64,000 nucleotides of DNA, taken from the NCBI GenBank assembly GCA_964531025.1, contig CAZHDY010000001.1, forward strand, positions 248,001 through 312,000, given 5' to 3'. Positions 50,749 to 59,823 of this stretch are shown piece after piece; the stretch's first letter is position 1; each line of letters opens with the position of its first letter. The notes beneath the pieces were generated by a model. That model saw only the letters and a program-made list of their open reading frames with translations. It was not told the origin of the DNA and did no database searches. This DNA is from CALMEC01 sp964531025 (GTDB lineage Bacteria > Actinomycetota > Thermoleophilia > Miltoncostaeales > Miltoncostaeaceae). The translations under genes were made by a program, and so were the position numbers.

Positions 50749-53190
50749 TCAGCCCGTCCCGCCGGTGCGGTCGACGAACTCGACGGCTACCGGGAACGGT
50801 TCCGGGTCCGTGGGACCGCTTAGGTCATCGGTGGCGATTTTGGCCAGTCGTCGCTTGATCTCCGCCTCGGTCAGCTGGTTGGCGAGGTCGAGCCGATCAA
50901 GCTCGAGCTGCTCACGCCGGATGATGGTGTCCTCGCACGCACAGCAGTCACCCGGGATCGCCTCGGCGTACAGCGCAGCCGTCGGGAGGATGTGCGCGTC
51001 GATGTCGAGCGGCGACATCTTCACGAGCGTGGCGATGCTCTGCTCGAAGAAATCCTCCAGCGCCGAGCCCGTCGAGATCCGCAGCGGCACGGCGAGATAG
51101 TCGTCGACCGAGCCGACCGGCGCGCCCTCGGTCAGGCCGGCCATGGCCAACGCGAGCAGCTGCGGGTCGGCTGAGCCGGCCCGCTCGTTCCACACCGCGA
51201 ACCGGTAGTGGTCGATGTTGCGGGGGTCGTTCAGGTGCGCGATGAGGGCGTCGAGCCGCTCCTTGTGGTCCGCCGTCGTGCGCAGTGGGAACGCGTCGAG
51301 TACGCGGAGAGTGCGCTCCTCGGCGGCGATCCGCTCGAGCTCTGCACGCGCCTCGTCGAACTGGCGCAACTCGGCCTGGCGGACCTGCCAGGCGGCGTAT
51401 GTCGTCCGTACGTTCCCCATAGCGGCGAGCAGGCCGGCGTCGTCGTAGGTACCGTTGCCGAGCGCACCGACGATGATGCCGGTGGTGATCGAGGTCGCGA
51501 TGGGATCGATGAGCACCGCGCCCACCACGGCCCACACCTCCCACCACACATCATTGGCCAGTTGCTCGGGGACGGTGGTGAGCGCATCGACGGTCTCCGT
51601 CGAGAGCCCGTTGATGATCGCCGCCGCCGCGTCGGCGACCGCCGGTGTGGGCGCTGAGAGGCCGAGCCCGCCGAGGCCCGGCACCAGCCCGGGCGCCTTG
51701 CTCGCGAGCGCCTTTCCGAACATATAGCGGTGGAAGGCGTCTCTGACGGTGGCCGGGATGCTCGTGGGGTCGGCCATCGCCGAGCGGATGACTGTACCCA
51801 GCGTGATAGGGGTGCGCAGGGTGGCCACCGCGGTCCCGAGGGCGCGGAGGGCGGCGGCTAGGGCTTCCCACACGGAGTCTTGGGCGGGCACGCTGCTCGA
51901 GCCGCAGTCGCAGCCGTGGCAGAGGATGGCGCATGCCCGTTCACGGGCGTCGAGGAAGCGCGCGGCCTCGAACCCGGGGAGGAGGGTCGAGTCCAGCAGG
52001 GCCAGGGTGAGCGTCCGTTCGTGCGAGCGGACAAAGGCGCGGTCGAAGGTCTGGATCTGAGCCAGAGACGCCGACTCCAACAGCACCACCAGCCGGATGG
52101 CGTCGGCGCGCAGCGCGGTCTCGACCCGGTAGTTCGCAAGGATCTCGAAGTATGCCGTCGTCAGTGTGTGGCAGGTGTTCTGGTTGCGGATGGTGCGGGT
52201 GACGCGGGTCTCCGACCCCGACTCGCGGGTCTCGACGACCTTAAGCACGCGACTCGACCGCACGGTGGTGGCGGCGCGCGAGGTCGCCTCGCGCACGGCC
52301 TGGCGGGCGTTCTTATCGCCCTCGTTGAGGCCGGTGCTGGCGTTGGCCCCGGCCGAAAAGTCGGCATTGACGACCTCGAGCTTCATCCCGACCTTCGCGT
52401 CGGTGGTGACCTCGAAGCCCGACTGGCGGGTGACCTCGCGGCTGATGTCGGTGGTGTCGCGGCGGGTGCCGGTGGACTCGTTAGCCTGTTCGAGTTCGAA
52501 GCTCGTGGTTGAGTCACTGGTGCGGGAGAAGCGGTCCCACGTGAAGACCTCGATGGTCTGCTCCTCGCCGGGCCCGAGGGTGATCGAACTGACCATCCGG
52601 CCCCGGTTGTAGCCGAGCAGCTTCCAGTCCTGGCGGTACGGGAGGTAGAACGCCAGCCGGGCACCCGCGGCCGCCGCGCCGGCGTCCAACGCGCTGACGT
52701 AGCGCGAGATATCGCCGGTCAGGGCCTCTTCGTGGGTCGATCGTGTCTCGTTGCGCACCGTCGCTCTCTTCGCCGACGCCCCGCCAGCGGTGGCCTCCTG
52801 GAGCCGCTCCCCGATCCGACGGGTCTGGTTCCACCCGGTCTTGCTCTTGGACAGCGGGGCTCCGAGCAACAGTTCCGGTGCCGCGGTGTCGACCTCGTCC
52901 GCCGTGAAGCCGGTGCCGCGCATCGCCTGCATCGCGCTCGACAGGGTGACCGAACGTTGCATGTCGTTCAGCTGGGCGTTGACGATGAAGAACTTGTCGA
53001 ACTCGATGGACTCGACCACGTCGTTCGGCGGCAGCGAGATGGCGCACTGGTCGATGAAGCTGCCGGGGGCGCTCGTGCACTCGCAGTCGTCCGACGAGGG
53101 TTCCGTGCCGTCGTGCGGATCGTCGGAGCGACCGAGGGAGTCCCTGCCGCGACTGCGTGACCTCGATTCGGACGTGGGCTTCGATGGCAT
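50749..53190 (-). CDS. Large Cys-cluster protein of unknown family (cassette gene 1)
   Basis: 813 residues from ATG 53190 (GGGGGG upstream). Parts visible: a Ser/Arg-rich N-terminus and a DDCECTSAPG stretch; a central YLPYRQDWKLLGYNRGRM followed by TLGPGEEQTIEVFTWDRF and a Thr/Ser/Glu-rich repeat-like region (DTTDISREVTRQSGFEV); an Ala-rich part with a possible membrane helix near WEVWAVVGAVLIDPIATSI; and a helical C-terminus with QLELDRLDLANQLTEAEI. Cys clusters occur as CEC, CHGCDCG and CCACE, so it may bind metal. No signal peptide. Role unknown; the coupling to an OmpA-domain protein suggests a cell-surface or structural complex, which is inference. Confidence 0.7.
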   Translation of the reverse strand: MPSKPTSESRSRSRGRDSLGRSDDPHDGTEPSSDDCECTSAPGSFIDQCAISLPPNDVVESIEFDKFFIVNAQLNDMQRSVTLSSAMQAMRGTGFTADEVDTAAPELLLGAPLSKSKTGWNQTRRIGERLQEATAGGASAKRATVRNETRSTHEEALTGDISRYVSALDAGAAAAGARLAFYLPYRQDWKLLGYNRGRMVSSITLGPGEEQTIEVFTWDRFSRTSDSTTSFELEQANESTGTRRDTTDISREVTRQSGFEVTTDAKVGMKLEVVNADFSAGANASTGLNEGDKNARQAVREATSRAATTVRSSRVLKVVETRESGSETRVTRTIRNQNTCHTLTTAYFEILANYRVETALRADAIRLVVLLESASLAQIQTFDRAFVRSHERTLTLALLDSTLLPGFEAARFLDARERACAILCHGCDCGSSSVPAQDSVWEALAAALRALGTAVATLRTPITLGTVIRSAMADPTSIPATVRDAFHRYMFGKALASKAPGLVPGLGGLGLSAPTPAVADAAAAIINGLSTETVDALTTVPEQLANDVWWEVWAVVGAVLIDPIATSITTGIIVGALGNGTYDDAGLLAAMGNVRTTYAAWQVRQAELRQFDEARAELERIAAEERTLRVLDAFPLRTTADHKERLDALIAHLNDPRNIDHYRFAVWNERAGSADPQLLALAMAGLTEGAPVGSVDDYLAVPLRISTGSALEDFFEQSIATLVKMSPLDIDAHILPTAALYAEAIPGDCCACEDTIIRREQLELDRLDLANQLTEAEIKRRLAKIATDDLSGPTDPEPFPVAVEFVDRTGGTG

Positions 53191-53279
53191 CTCGCACACC
53201 CCCCCTATCAGATCAGCGCTTCGTTCGGACGTCTCACTATACGCGACGCCGACCAGTCATTGTTCAACGTCCTTTCGAC

Positions 53280-53510
53280 CTAGTGGACTGACCCCGATCT
53301 GGTGTTCTGGTTGAGGGCGGCTCGGCCGCGGCGGACTTTCGCGATGATCTCGTCAGCCGGGGGCTTGCTGGATGAACGGTTTGGGGTCGGCGTTCCAAGT
53401 GTCGACGCACATCGTGACCGCAGAGGCGAGATGGTCGAGGCTCCTGGCGCTGCCGAGCCTAAGTGCTACCAACAGATCGACACGCCCTTTCGCCGAGAGT
53501 TCACAACCCG
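53280..53510 (-). pseudogene. Remnant of an IS630-family transposase (C-terminus, frameshifted)
   Basis: The minus strand encodes SLDHLASAVTMCVDTWNADP then KPFIQQ, and in the next frame ADEIIAKVRRGRAALNQN ending at TAG 53282-53280. 'WN.DPKPF' followed by 'ADEIIAKV.RGRA' is the C-terminal signature of IS630-type transposases. A frameshift separates the halves, and the rest of the gene is missing. It borders the right side of the cassette. Upstream DNA to 53618 has no recognisable gene. Confidence 0.6.
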
Positions 53511-53617
53511 CGACCTCAACGCCCTGCTCGATAGGCTCGCCGCCCAACAAACCCAGGCTCTCGCCGCCTGAGAGACGAACGCCCAGGAGTACGTACGCGA
53601 ACTTCCGAGCAAGAGCA
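53511..53617. other. Gene-free stretch beside the IS630 remnant
   Basis: About 107 bp with no family-like reading frame; it probably includes further degraded IS DNA and the 3' end region of the ATPase gene. No clear terminator hairpin. Confidence 0.3.
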
Positions 53618-54814
53618 CTAAGGGAGGGCCGAACCGTCCTGGAACAGGTCCGCGTACTGACGCGCCGCGCGCGGCGTGAGGCCCCGATCGACGGCGAAGC
53701 GGCGCGCCCCGGCGTCGAACGACTTGGGAAGAGCGCCGAGCCGTCGCGTGACGAGCGACCGCGCGACATCCAGGAACTGGTCGACCGTTAGCGCACCGAA
53801 CCCGATGCGCAGCCCGAAGCGGCTGGCAAGGGCGGACCGCTCACCGCGACCGAGATGCTCCTCGAGGTCGTCCTCCCTCTCGGACCGCGTCTCATGGATG
53901 AGCCGCATCCGGTTCGACGTGGCCCATACCGCGACGTTGCCGGGGCGCGCGGAGGCGTCGCCCTCCAACATGGCCCGCAGCTCGCGGTCAGTACGTTCGC
54001 GATCGTCGAACACCAGGTCGTCAAGGACGATCACGCATCGCGGCCCGTCGCCCCTCAGCCCGTCCATGACGGCGCCGAGCGTGGACATCTCCGCTCGATC
54101 GATCTGGACGAGTCGGAGACCGTCATCCGCGAACGCCGACGCGAGGGCGTGAACGGTGGTGGACTTGCCGGTGCCGGGTGGGCCGTACAGCAGGACGTCG
54201 ACCGGCGGAGCCCCTGCGACGAACGCGCGGAGCACGTCGGCCAGGCGCGACCGGATCTCCGCACCTCCGACCAGATCCTCCTCGTGCACCACGTCCGGAT
54301 ACGCGATCCCCCGCGGCTGACCGTCGACCACCCGCAGGACGCGGTGGACCGCCAGTGCCCCGACGCCCTCCCGACGGTGGAACTCGGCAACCGCATCCGC
54401 CAGTGCCCCCCACTCCCCGTCCGCCGCCATCCGGGCTGCGAGGTCGGCTGCCGCAGGTGGGAGTGCGGTCGCGAACACCGGCAACTCACCGTTGTCCGGC
54501 ACGTAGTCGCCGAGACCGTGGGTATCCAGCGTGGCCCGCAGATCCTGGTGGGCCAATCCTCCGAGGAGGCCGAGTTCGCGTGACAGAACCCGACGTGGAC
54601 GCTCTCCCAAGCCGGCACGTGCGGCGTTCGGAAGCGGACCGGTCGCCGCGAGCACCCGACGGGCCACCGCGAAGGGAACCGAGGTGTCGAGGGTGATCAA
54701 CGCCCCCGCAACGCGTCGCGCGTTGGCGACGGACGGATCGTCGGCCAGGCCCAGCAACGGCCCGACGAGCGGGTCGTCACGCAATGGGGCGTATCCGATA
54801 AGCGGTGTGTTCAC
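53618..54814 (-). CDS. DUF815-family AAA+ ATPase
   Basis: 398 residues. The N-terminal 170 are helical and variable (for example LAHQDLRATLDTHGLGDYV). The AAA module follows: EEDLVGGAEIRSRLADVL, Walker A VLLYGPPGTGKSTTVHALAS, sensor/Walker B region CVIVLDDLVFDDRERTD, ARPGNVAVWATSNRMRLIHE and SRFGLRIGFGALTVDQFLD. DUF815 ATPases are widespread but their clients are unknown. A near-perfect palindrome ACTTGTCTGACAAGT lies 103 bp upstream of ATG 54814. It stands between the IS-bounded cassette and rex and is probably not part of the cassette. Confidence 0.8.
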   Translation of the reverse strand: MNTPLIGYAPLRDDPLVGPLLGLADDPSVANARRVAGALITLDTSVPFAVARRVLAATGPLPNAARAGLGERPRRVLSRELGLLGGLAHQDLRATLDTHGLGDYVPDNGELPVFATALPPAAADLAARMAADGEWGALADAVAEFHRREGVGALAVHRVLRVVDGQPRGIAYPDVVHEEDLVGGAEIRSRLADVLRAFVAGAPPVDVLLYGPPGTGKSTTVHALASAFADDGLRLVQIDRAEMSTLGAVMDGLRGDGPRCVIVLDDLVFDDRERTDRELRAMLEGDASARPGNVAVWATSNRMRLIHETRSEREDDLEEHLGRGERSALASRFGLRIGFGALTVDQFLDVARSLVTRRLGALPKSFDAGARRFAVDRGLTPRAARQYADLFQDGSALP

Positions 54815-54916
54815 GTGTCGGGATCCCCGTTCGACGGACGAGCCGGCCCATGAACGGAATCCGGTCCGCAGGCCGGTGATCCCCGGAGACCGACCGGGCC
54901 GACCGACGATATCACG

Positions 54917-54931
54917 ACTTGTCTGACAAGT
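54917..54931. promoter_or_regulatory. Palindromic operator candidate ACTTGTCTGACAAGT
   Basis: Inverted repeat with 7-bp arms (ACTTGTC / GACAAGT) and one central base, between the DUF815 ATPase start (54814) and the rex stop (54974). TTGTCTGACAA-type boxes are bound by GntR/FCD-family repressors. No such regulator gene is in the window. Confidence 0.35.
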
Positions 54932-54973
54932 TGGCTCCGTCGATGCCCGCCGGCACCTGCGAAGCGACGGCGC

Positions 54974-55597
54974 TCAGGTGAGATAGAAGTAGAGCGCGTA
55001 CAGCAGTTCGACAGCCGGGCTCGACGTATGGACGGTCACGTCCGACGGCACCGTCAGAAGCGCGTCCGAATAGTTGAAGATGATCTTCACGCCCGAGGCG
55101 ACGAGATCGTCGGCCACCATCTGCGCCGCGTGGCTCGGCACCGCCATGACGCCGACCATGATCCCGTCCTCCGCGACCACCTGTGGCAGATCGGAGTAGT
55201 GGCGGACGGTCAGATCCCCCACCCGCTGGCCGACCTTGTCAGGATCGACGTCGAAGATCGCCGAGATCCGGAAGCCGTGGTCCACGAAGACCCCCGAGCT
55301 GGCGATGGCGAGACCGAGGTTCCCGGCGCCGAACAGTGCGATGTTGTGCTGGCCGGAGGTGCGGAGAATCTTGCGGATCTGCGCGATCAGCATGTCGATG
55401 TCGTAACCGACGCCCCGTTTGCCGAACTTCCCGAACCCCGACAGGTCCCGCCGGATCTGCGTCGGGTTGACGTTCGTGTACTCCGAGATGGCCTGCGAGG
55501 AGATGGAGACCTTCCCCATCTTCTTGGCCTGCGTGAGCACCTGGAGGTAGCGCGAGAGTCGCGCGGCAACACCAAGAGTGAGTCGGTCCTGCGGCAT
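54974..55597 (-). CDS. rex: Redox-sensing transcriptional repressor Rex
   Basis: 207 residues. Rex represses fermentative and respiratory genes and leaves DNA when NADH is high. N-terminal winged helix: RLSRYLQVLTQAKKMGKVSI, SSQAISEYTNVNPTQIRRDL, SGFGKFGKRGVGYDIDML. NAD-binding Rossmann motif: HNIALFGAGNLGLAIASSGV, then 'FRISAIFDVDPDKVGQRVG'. The C-terminal swapped helix is short and ends LLYALYFYLT. ATG 55597 has GAAGGGACG upstream. The upstream DNA holds a TCAAGT-GTT-ACTTGA repeat (55675-55689) and a TTGTGC/GCAAAC stretch, but no clean Rex box. Targets are not visible. Confidence 0.94.
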   Translation of the reverse strand: MPQDRLTLGVAARLSRYLQVLTQAKKMGKVSISSQAISEYTNVNPTQIRRDLSGFGKFGKRGVGYDIDMLIAQIRKILRTSGQHNIALFGAGNLGLAIASSGVFVDHGFRISAIFDVDPDKVGQRVGDLTVRHYSDLPQVVAEDGIMVGVMAVPSHAAQMVADDLVASGVKIIFNYSDALLTVPSDVTVHTSSPAVELLYALYFYLT

Positions 55598-55838
55598 TCG
55601 ACCGTCCCTTCGTGGCTCGTGGCCATCGGCTTGTGCGATTAGGTTGCAAACAATGCGCGACCGACAGCGTCGTGTCAAGTGTTACTTGATGGACGATTAC
55701 CCCTCGTTCAGGGTCGAATGCCCGGTTTTTGGGGCCTCACCTGAGGTTTCTGAGGACGAGATCGATTCGACGACCGGCCCGGAGGGGGCGCGGCCCCGCC
55801 AGGAGGGCTGCACAGAGACGCCGCTCAGCGAACGCGCG

Positions 55839-58319
55839 TCAGCGCAGTTCGAACCTCGGGCTCATCTGCGTCAGACGGCGACCGTCGGGGGCGACCGCCC
55901 GGATGCGCACGCGATAGCTGCCCGCACCGACCTGTTTGCCCTCGGCACTGCGACGCGGCATCGCGAAACGGTACGTGCCCGACGGCCATTCGGAGTGGAC
56001 ACGATCCGAACTCATGCGGATCGGCTCGCCGCGATTCGTCCCGACGGGCACCAGCCAGACCTCGAGCGCACGGGCCGTACCACCGCCCGTCACCCCGACG
56101 GTCACCTGGGCCGTGGACGGCCGGGTGTCGACCGTCGGGATCTTAAGCTTTGTCGTGGCGGCAACCGGGGGCACGACGACGAAGGGCGCCGATGCGACCA
56201 CCTCGCCGTCCGCGTCGATCAGCACAAGCTTCGAATCGGATGGCGGGAACCCGGCGGGCACGGTCACGTTCATGGCCGCTCGACCCCGTGGTGCCAGGGC
56301 GGTCGCGGTGCCCGGTTGCACGACGGCGGCACCGTTCCGGACGACGGCGGCACGGAGCGAGAGCGTGACGTCGGTCATGGAGCTGATGGTGAACGGCACC
56401 GTGCTGGCCGGCGAGTCCTCCCTACGGCGGACCGACACGATGGCCGGCTCGATGGCCACCGCGCGTGGGACAACGGTGTCCCCGGCCCTGCCGGCACCCT
56501 GTGCGCGTGCCGGCTCGCCCGGAAGAGCACGCGCCGACTGCACCAGGAGGCTGCGGATCTGCGCCGGGGTGAGTTCCGGTCGATCGATGCGCAGACGCAG
56601 CACCTGCGCGGCGACCTGTGCAGCAGCGGGACTCGTACCACTGACCCGGGCGGACAGGAGCTCGGCTCCCTCCCCCGGATAGGCGGTCTCGACGTCAACG
56701 CCGGGCGCGATCAGGTCCGGTTCCGAGTGTCCCTCGGTCGTCGGGCCTCGGGACGAGAACGAGGCGACCCGCTCGCCCGTCGGCGTCGCGGCATCCTCGG
56801 TGATCCGAACCTGAAGATCGCGGTGCTCCAGAAGCGCCTGTCCCTGCTCCCGCCCGAGCCCGACGACAGAGATGGGGACGACGCTCTCGGCGGAAATCCC
56901 GGGGAAGCGCCCATCACCGGCGTCGTCCCAGATGACCAGGGCCTTCGCGCCCGCCTGTGCCGCCAGGCGTGCCTTCGTCGGGATGCTCTCTCCCCCACGC
57001 CGCACCACGGCCACCGCTCCGCGCACGCGACTCTGTCCGCGCGCATCGATGTAGTCCCTCAGATCCCCGCCGGCGTGGATCCCGTCGGACCCCGCGAGCA
57101 CCACCACAGGGAGTGCGTCCGTCGTCGGAGCGGCACCGATGAGGGGCAACCCGGTGAGACGCGCCGACGTCGGGCCGATGGAGAGGGCGAGTGACCCGGT
57201 ACGCGGCTGGGTCCCTGCGCCCGCGGCACCGACGGTGAGCACGGACTCCGACGCGGCGGGTCCCGCGACGGTACCGGCGGACACGTCCCCCGACGGGCCG
57301 TCGTTTCCGGCGGGCGCGACCACGACCGATCCCACACGTTCGGCGTTCTCTGCGGCCTCGCGCACCGGCTCGTCACCGGACGTGGGTGATCCACGGCTGA
57401 CGCCGAGCAGGATGACCGACGCACGATCGCCGAAGTCTGCGTTCTCGTCCGGGTCGACGGCGCGGTCCATGGCGGCGATGACGCGGTCGCTCCGGGCGAG
57501 CATGCGCGTGCGTCCGTCGACGCGCTCGGGCGCCATCACGCGGTAGGCGAACATTCGGGGGAGCCGGTCGGCGGGCAGCTCGCGAACGACGTCGGCGTTC
57601 AGGACCAGCGACGCCATCTCGGTGCCATGCGCCTCGAGCACCCGAGCCTGGGTCAGCGATTCGGGGGTGGGGTTGCCCTGGACGAAGTCGGCCCCTCCCA
57701 CGATGAGACGGGTGTTCCCGATCCCGCCGCCCAGCCACGGGTGCTGGGCGTGGACGCCCGCATCGATCAGCGCCACGGTCGCGGGTGCCTGTGCCGCGGC
57801 GCCCGGGTCGGTCGGAGTGGGTGCCGGTGTGGCGTCCGGCAGCGGCGTGCCCTGCGCGCCCGGTTCGGCAGAGGGCGCCATGTAGGTGACCGGGTGGACC
57901 GCGCGCACACCGGGCAGTGCGGCCACCAGCGGAAGCCGGCCGGCCGGGATGCGGATCGCCAACCCATTGACCACGTTCTGATACCGGAAGTTCACCGTCG
58001 CGCCAAGTCCGGTGAGCGACGCCTCCAGCGTCCGTTGCTCGATGGCGATCTGCCCAGCCGAACTCTTCCGGTCGGCCGCGGCGCGCCGGGCGAGGGGATC
58101 CGACTCGAGGACCACGATGGCCGACTCGTGCCGCGAGGGTTCGGGGATGAGGGGCGAACCCTGTCCGTCGATCACGTCACGCCACCCGGCAGCGGCGAGC
58201 GCCTGCGAATCGGGCCCGCCCGCCTCGACGGCCGTCTCGTCGGCCAGAAGCACGGGTCCGGTGGTCGCGAGTGCACCCACGGTGAGAAGGCCGACACGCC
58301 GGAACCAGGTGGGATTCAC
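55839..58319 (-). CDS. Secreted subtilisin-like serine protease (S8) with protease-associated insert
   Basis: 826 residues. A weak signal-like start (FRRVGLLTVGALATTGPV) is followed by an I9-type propeptide region (IVVLESDPLARRAAAD..., LVAALPGVRAVHPVTYMAP). The catalytic triad is visible: Asp in ATVALIDAGVHAQHPWLG, His in VLEAHGTEMASLVL, Ser in ARVSGTSPAAAQVAAQVL. The oxyanion Asn is in APAGNDGPSG. A PA-domain insert spans about residues 410-530 (GGDLRDYIDARGQ, GAKALVIWDDAGDG). C-terminal beta domains follow. Its start overlaps the tsaD stop by 4 bp, which ties a secreted protease to the t6A genes; the link may be only operon layout. Confidence 0.88.
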   Translation of the reverse strand: MNPTWFRRVGLLTVGALATTGPVLLADETAVEAGGPDSQALAAAGWRDVIDGQGSPLIPEPSRHESAIVVLESDPLARRAAADRKSSAGQIAIEQRTLEASLTGLGATVNFRYQNVVNGLAIRIPAGRLPLVAALPGVRAVHPVTYMAPSAEPGAQGTPLPDATPAPTPTDPGAAAQAPATVALIDAGVHAQHPWLGGGIGNTRLIVGGADFVQGNPTPESLTQARVLEAHGTEMASLVLNADVVRELPADRLPRMFAYRVMAPERVDGRTRMLARSDRVIAAMDRAVDPDENADFGDRASVILLGVSRGSPTSGDEPVREAAENAERVGSVVVAPAGNDGPSGDVSAGTVAGPAASESVLTVGAAGAGTQPRTGSLALSIGPTSARLTGLPLIGAAPTTDALPVVVLAGSDGIHAGGDLRDYIDARGQSRVRGAVAVVRRGGESIPTKARLAAQAGAKALVIWDDAGDGRFPGISAESVVPISVVGLGREQGQALLEHRDLQVRITEDAATPTGERVASFSSRGPTTEGHSEPDLIAPGVDVETAYPGEGAELLSARVSGTSPAAAQVAAQVLRLRIDRPELTPAQIRSLLVQSARALPGEPARAQGAGRAGDTVVPRAVAIEPAIVSVRRREDSPASTVPFTISSMTDVTLSLRAAVVRNGAAVVQPGTATALAPRGRAAMNVTVPAGFPPSDSKLVLIDADGEVVASAPFVVVPPVAATTKLKIPTVDTRPSTAQVTVGVTGGGTARALEVWLVPVGTNRGEPIRMSSDRVHSEWPSGTYRFAMPRRSAEGKQVGAGSYRVRIRAVAPDGRRLTQMSPRFELR

Positions 58320-59341
58320 GCCGCGATCCCCCCCGGAGCCACGGTGGCGATGGCGTCCTCGGCCAGGTAGTCGGGCCAGGCGATCGGTTCGGTGAACGAC
58401 GCCGCGGCACCGATCATGGCCGCATTGTCGGTACAGAGAGACCGTGCGGGGAACACCGCCGTCACACCCCTCTGTTCTGCACGTTCTGTCACGAGTTCCC
58501 GGAGTCGTCCGTTGGCGGCCACCCCGCCCCCCACCGCGACCGTCCCGACGCCATGGTCGAGTGCGGCCTGGATGAGTCTGTCGGCGAGGGGACGCATGAT
58601 CGCGTCCTGATACGACGCTGCCAGATCGGCGCGCGCCGCGTCGACCTCAGTATCGCGCAGATCTCGGATGCGATACAGCAGTGCGGTCTTGACCCCCGCG
58701 AACGAGAAGTCACGCTGATGGGCACCGGACAATCCGATCGGGAAGTCGAACGTCGCGCGGTCCCCGCCGGAGGCCAGACGCTCGAGGGCGGGGCCTCCCG
58801 GATATCCCAGGCCGAGGAGACGGGCACCCTTGTCGACGGCCTCTCCCGCCGCGTCGTCACGGGTCTGTCCGAGAACCTCCGGGCGGGCGAGATCCCGTAC
58901 GAGGTCGAGTCGCGTGTGCCCACCCGACGCCACCAGGCTGACGAACGGCGGATCCAGCGCCAGAGGATCCAGCCATGACGCGGCGATATGGCCGTGGAGG
59001 TGGTCCACCATCACCAGGGGGAGCCCACGTGCGTAGGCCAGTGCCTTGGCCGTGGCGACCCCGACGAGGAGGGCACCGATCAGTCCTGGGCGACGAGTGA
59101 CCGCGATGCGGTCGACACCGTCCCAGCCGACACCGGCCTCGTCCAGTGCCCGGTCGACCACCGCGTTGACGGTGCCCAGATGATGGCGCGCGGCCACCTC
59201 GGGGACGACGCCACCGTAGGGGGTGTGCAATTCGGCCTGGCTGGCGACGATGTTCGACAGGACGGCACGACCGACGACCACCGCCGCGGCCGTCTCGTCG
59301 CACGAGGTCTCGATGGCGAGAGTGACCGGGGTGCCTGTCAT
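58316..59341 (-). CDS. tsaD: tRNA t6A threonylcarbamoyltransferase TsaD
   Basis: 341 residues. With TsaB and TsaE it transfers threonylcarbamoyl to A37 of ANN-decoding tRNAs. The start is VTLAIETSCDETAAAVVV, metal His residues lie in VMVDHLHGHIAASWL, and GGHTRLDLVRDL and VGGGVAANGRLREL follow. The ATG overlaps the rimI stop by 4 bp. TsaC is not in the window. Confidence 0.96.
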   Translation of the reverse strand: MTGTPVTLAIETSCDETAAAVVVGRAVLSNIVASQAELHTPYGGVVPEVAARHHLGTVNAVVDRALDEAGVGWDGVDRIAVTRRPGLIGALLVGVATAKALAYARGLPLVMVDHLHGHIAASWLDPLALDPPFVSLVASGGHTRLDLVRDLARPEVLGQTRDDAAGEAVDKGARLLGLGYPGGPALERLASGGDRATFDFPIGLSGAHQRDFSFAGVKTALLYRIRDLRDTEVDAARADLAASYQDAIMRPLADRLIQAALDHGVGTVAVGGGVAANGRLRELVTERAEQRGVTAVFPARSLCTDNAAMIGAAASFTEPIAWPDYLAEDAIATVAPGGIAA

Positions 59342-59823
59342 TCGACCTCGTCCTTGAGACGCCACATGATGAGCGCGTCCTCGCCGTTGTCGCTGTAGTA
59401 GCGCGGACGACGACCGTGGGTGACGAACCCGAGACGCTCGTAGAGCCCGATGGCGCGATCGTTCGACACCCGGACCTCGAGCGTCTGACCGATGTTCGGC
59501 ACCGAGTCGCCCGCCGTCATGGCGGCGGTGACCAGCGCGGCCCCGATGCCCCGCCCGCGATGGAGCGGGTGGACGGTCACGTTGAGGATGTGCCAGACGT
59601 CGACCTGGAGGGCGACGAGGATGTAACCCAGGATCTCGCCGTCGCGATCGGCCACCAGCCGAATACCGCCCTCACGGGTGAGCTCGTCACGCAGCATGCG
59701 GAGCGTCCATGGCTGCGTATGCGACTCGCGTTCGATGGCCATGACGGCGTCGAGGTCATCGTGGCGCATCTCGCGGAGCCGGACCCGCTCACGCACCGAC
59801 GAGGTCCGCGTGCGGTCGCTCAT
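59338..59823 (-). CDS. rimI: Ribosomal-protein-alanine N-acetyltransferase RimI
   Basis: 161 residues, GNAT fold. RimI acetylates the N-terminus of ribosomal protein S18. Acetyl-CoA loop: VTVHPLHRGRGIGAALVTAA, start RLREMRHDDLDAVMAIERES, and the C-terminal VSNDRAIGLYERLGFVTHGR. It commonly sits with tsaB/tsaD in bacteria. ATG overlaps the tsaB stop by 4 bp and its stop overlaps tsaD by 4 bp. Confidence 0.92.
   Translation of the reverse strand: MSDRTRTSSVRERVRLREMRHDDLDAVMAIERESHTQPWTLRMLRDELTREGGIRLVADRDGEILGYILVALQVDVWHILNVTVHPLHRGRGIGAALVTAAMTAGDSVPNIGQTLEVRVSNDRAIGLYERLGFVTHGRRPRYYSDNGEDALIMWRLKDEVE

Noticed and set aside
55629..55655. Rex operator upstream of rex
   Set aside because: TTGTGC and GCAAAC half-sites are present but their spacing and sequence do not match the TTGTGA-N6-TCACAA consensus.
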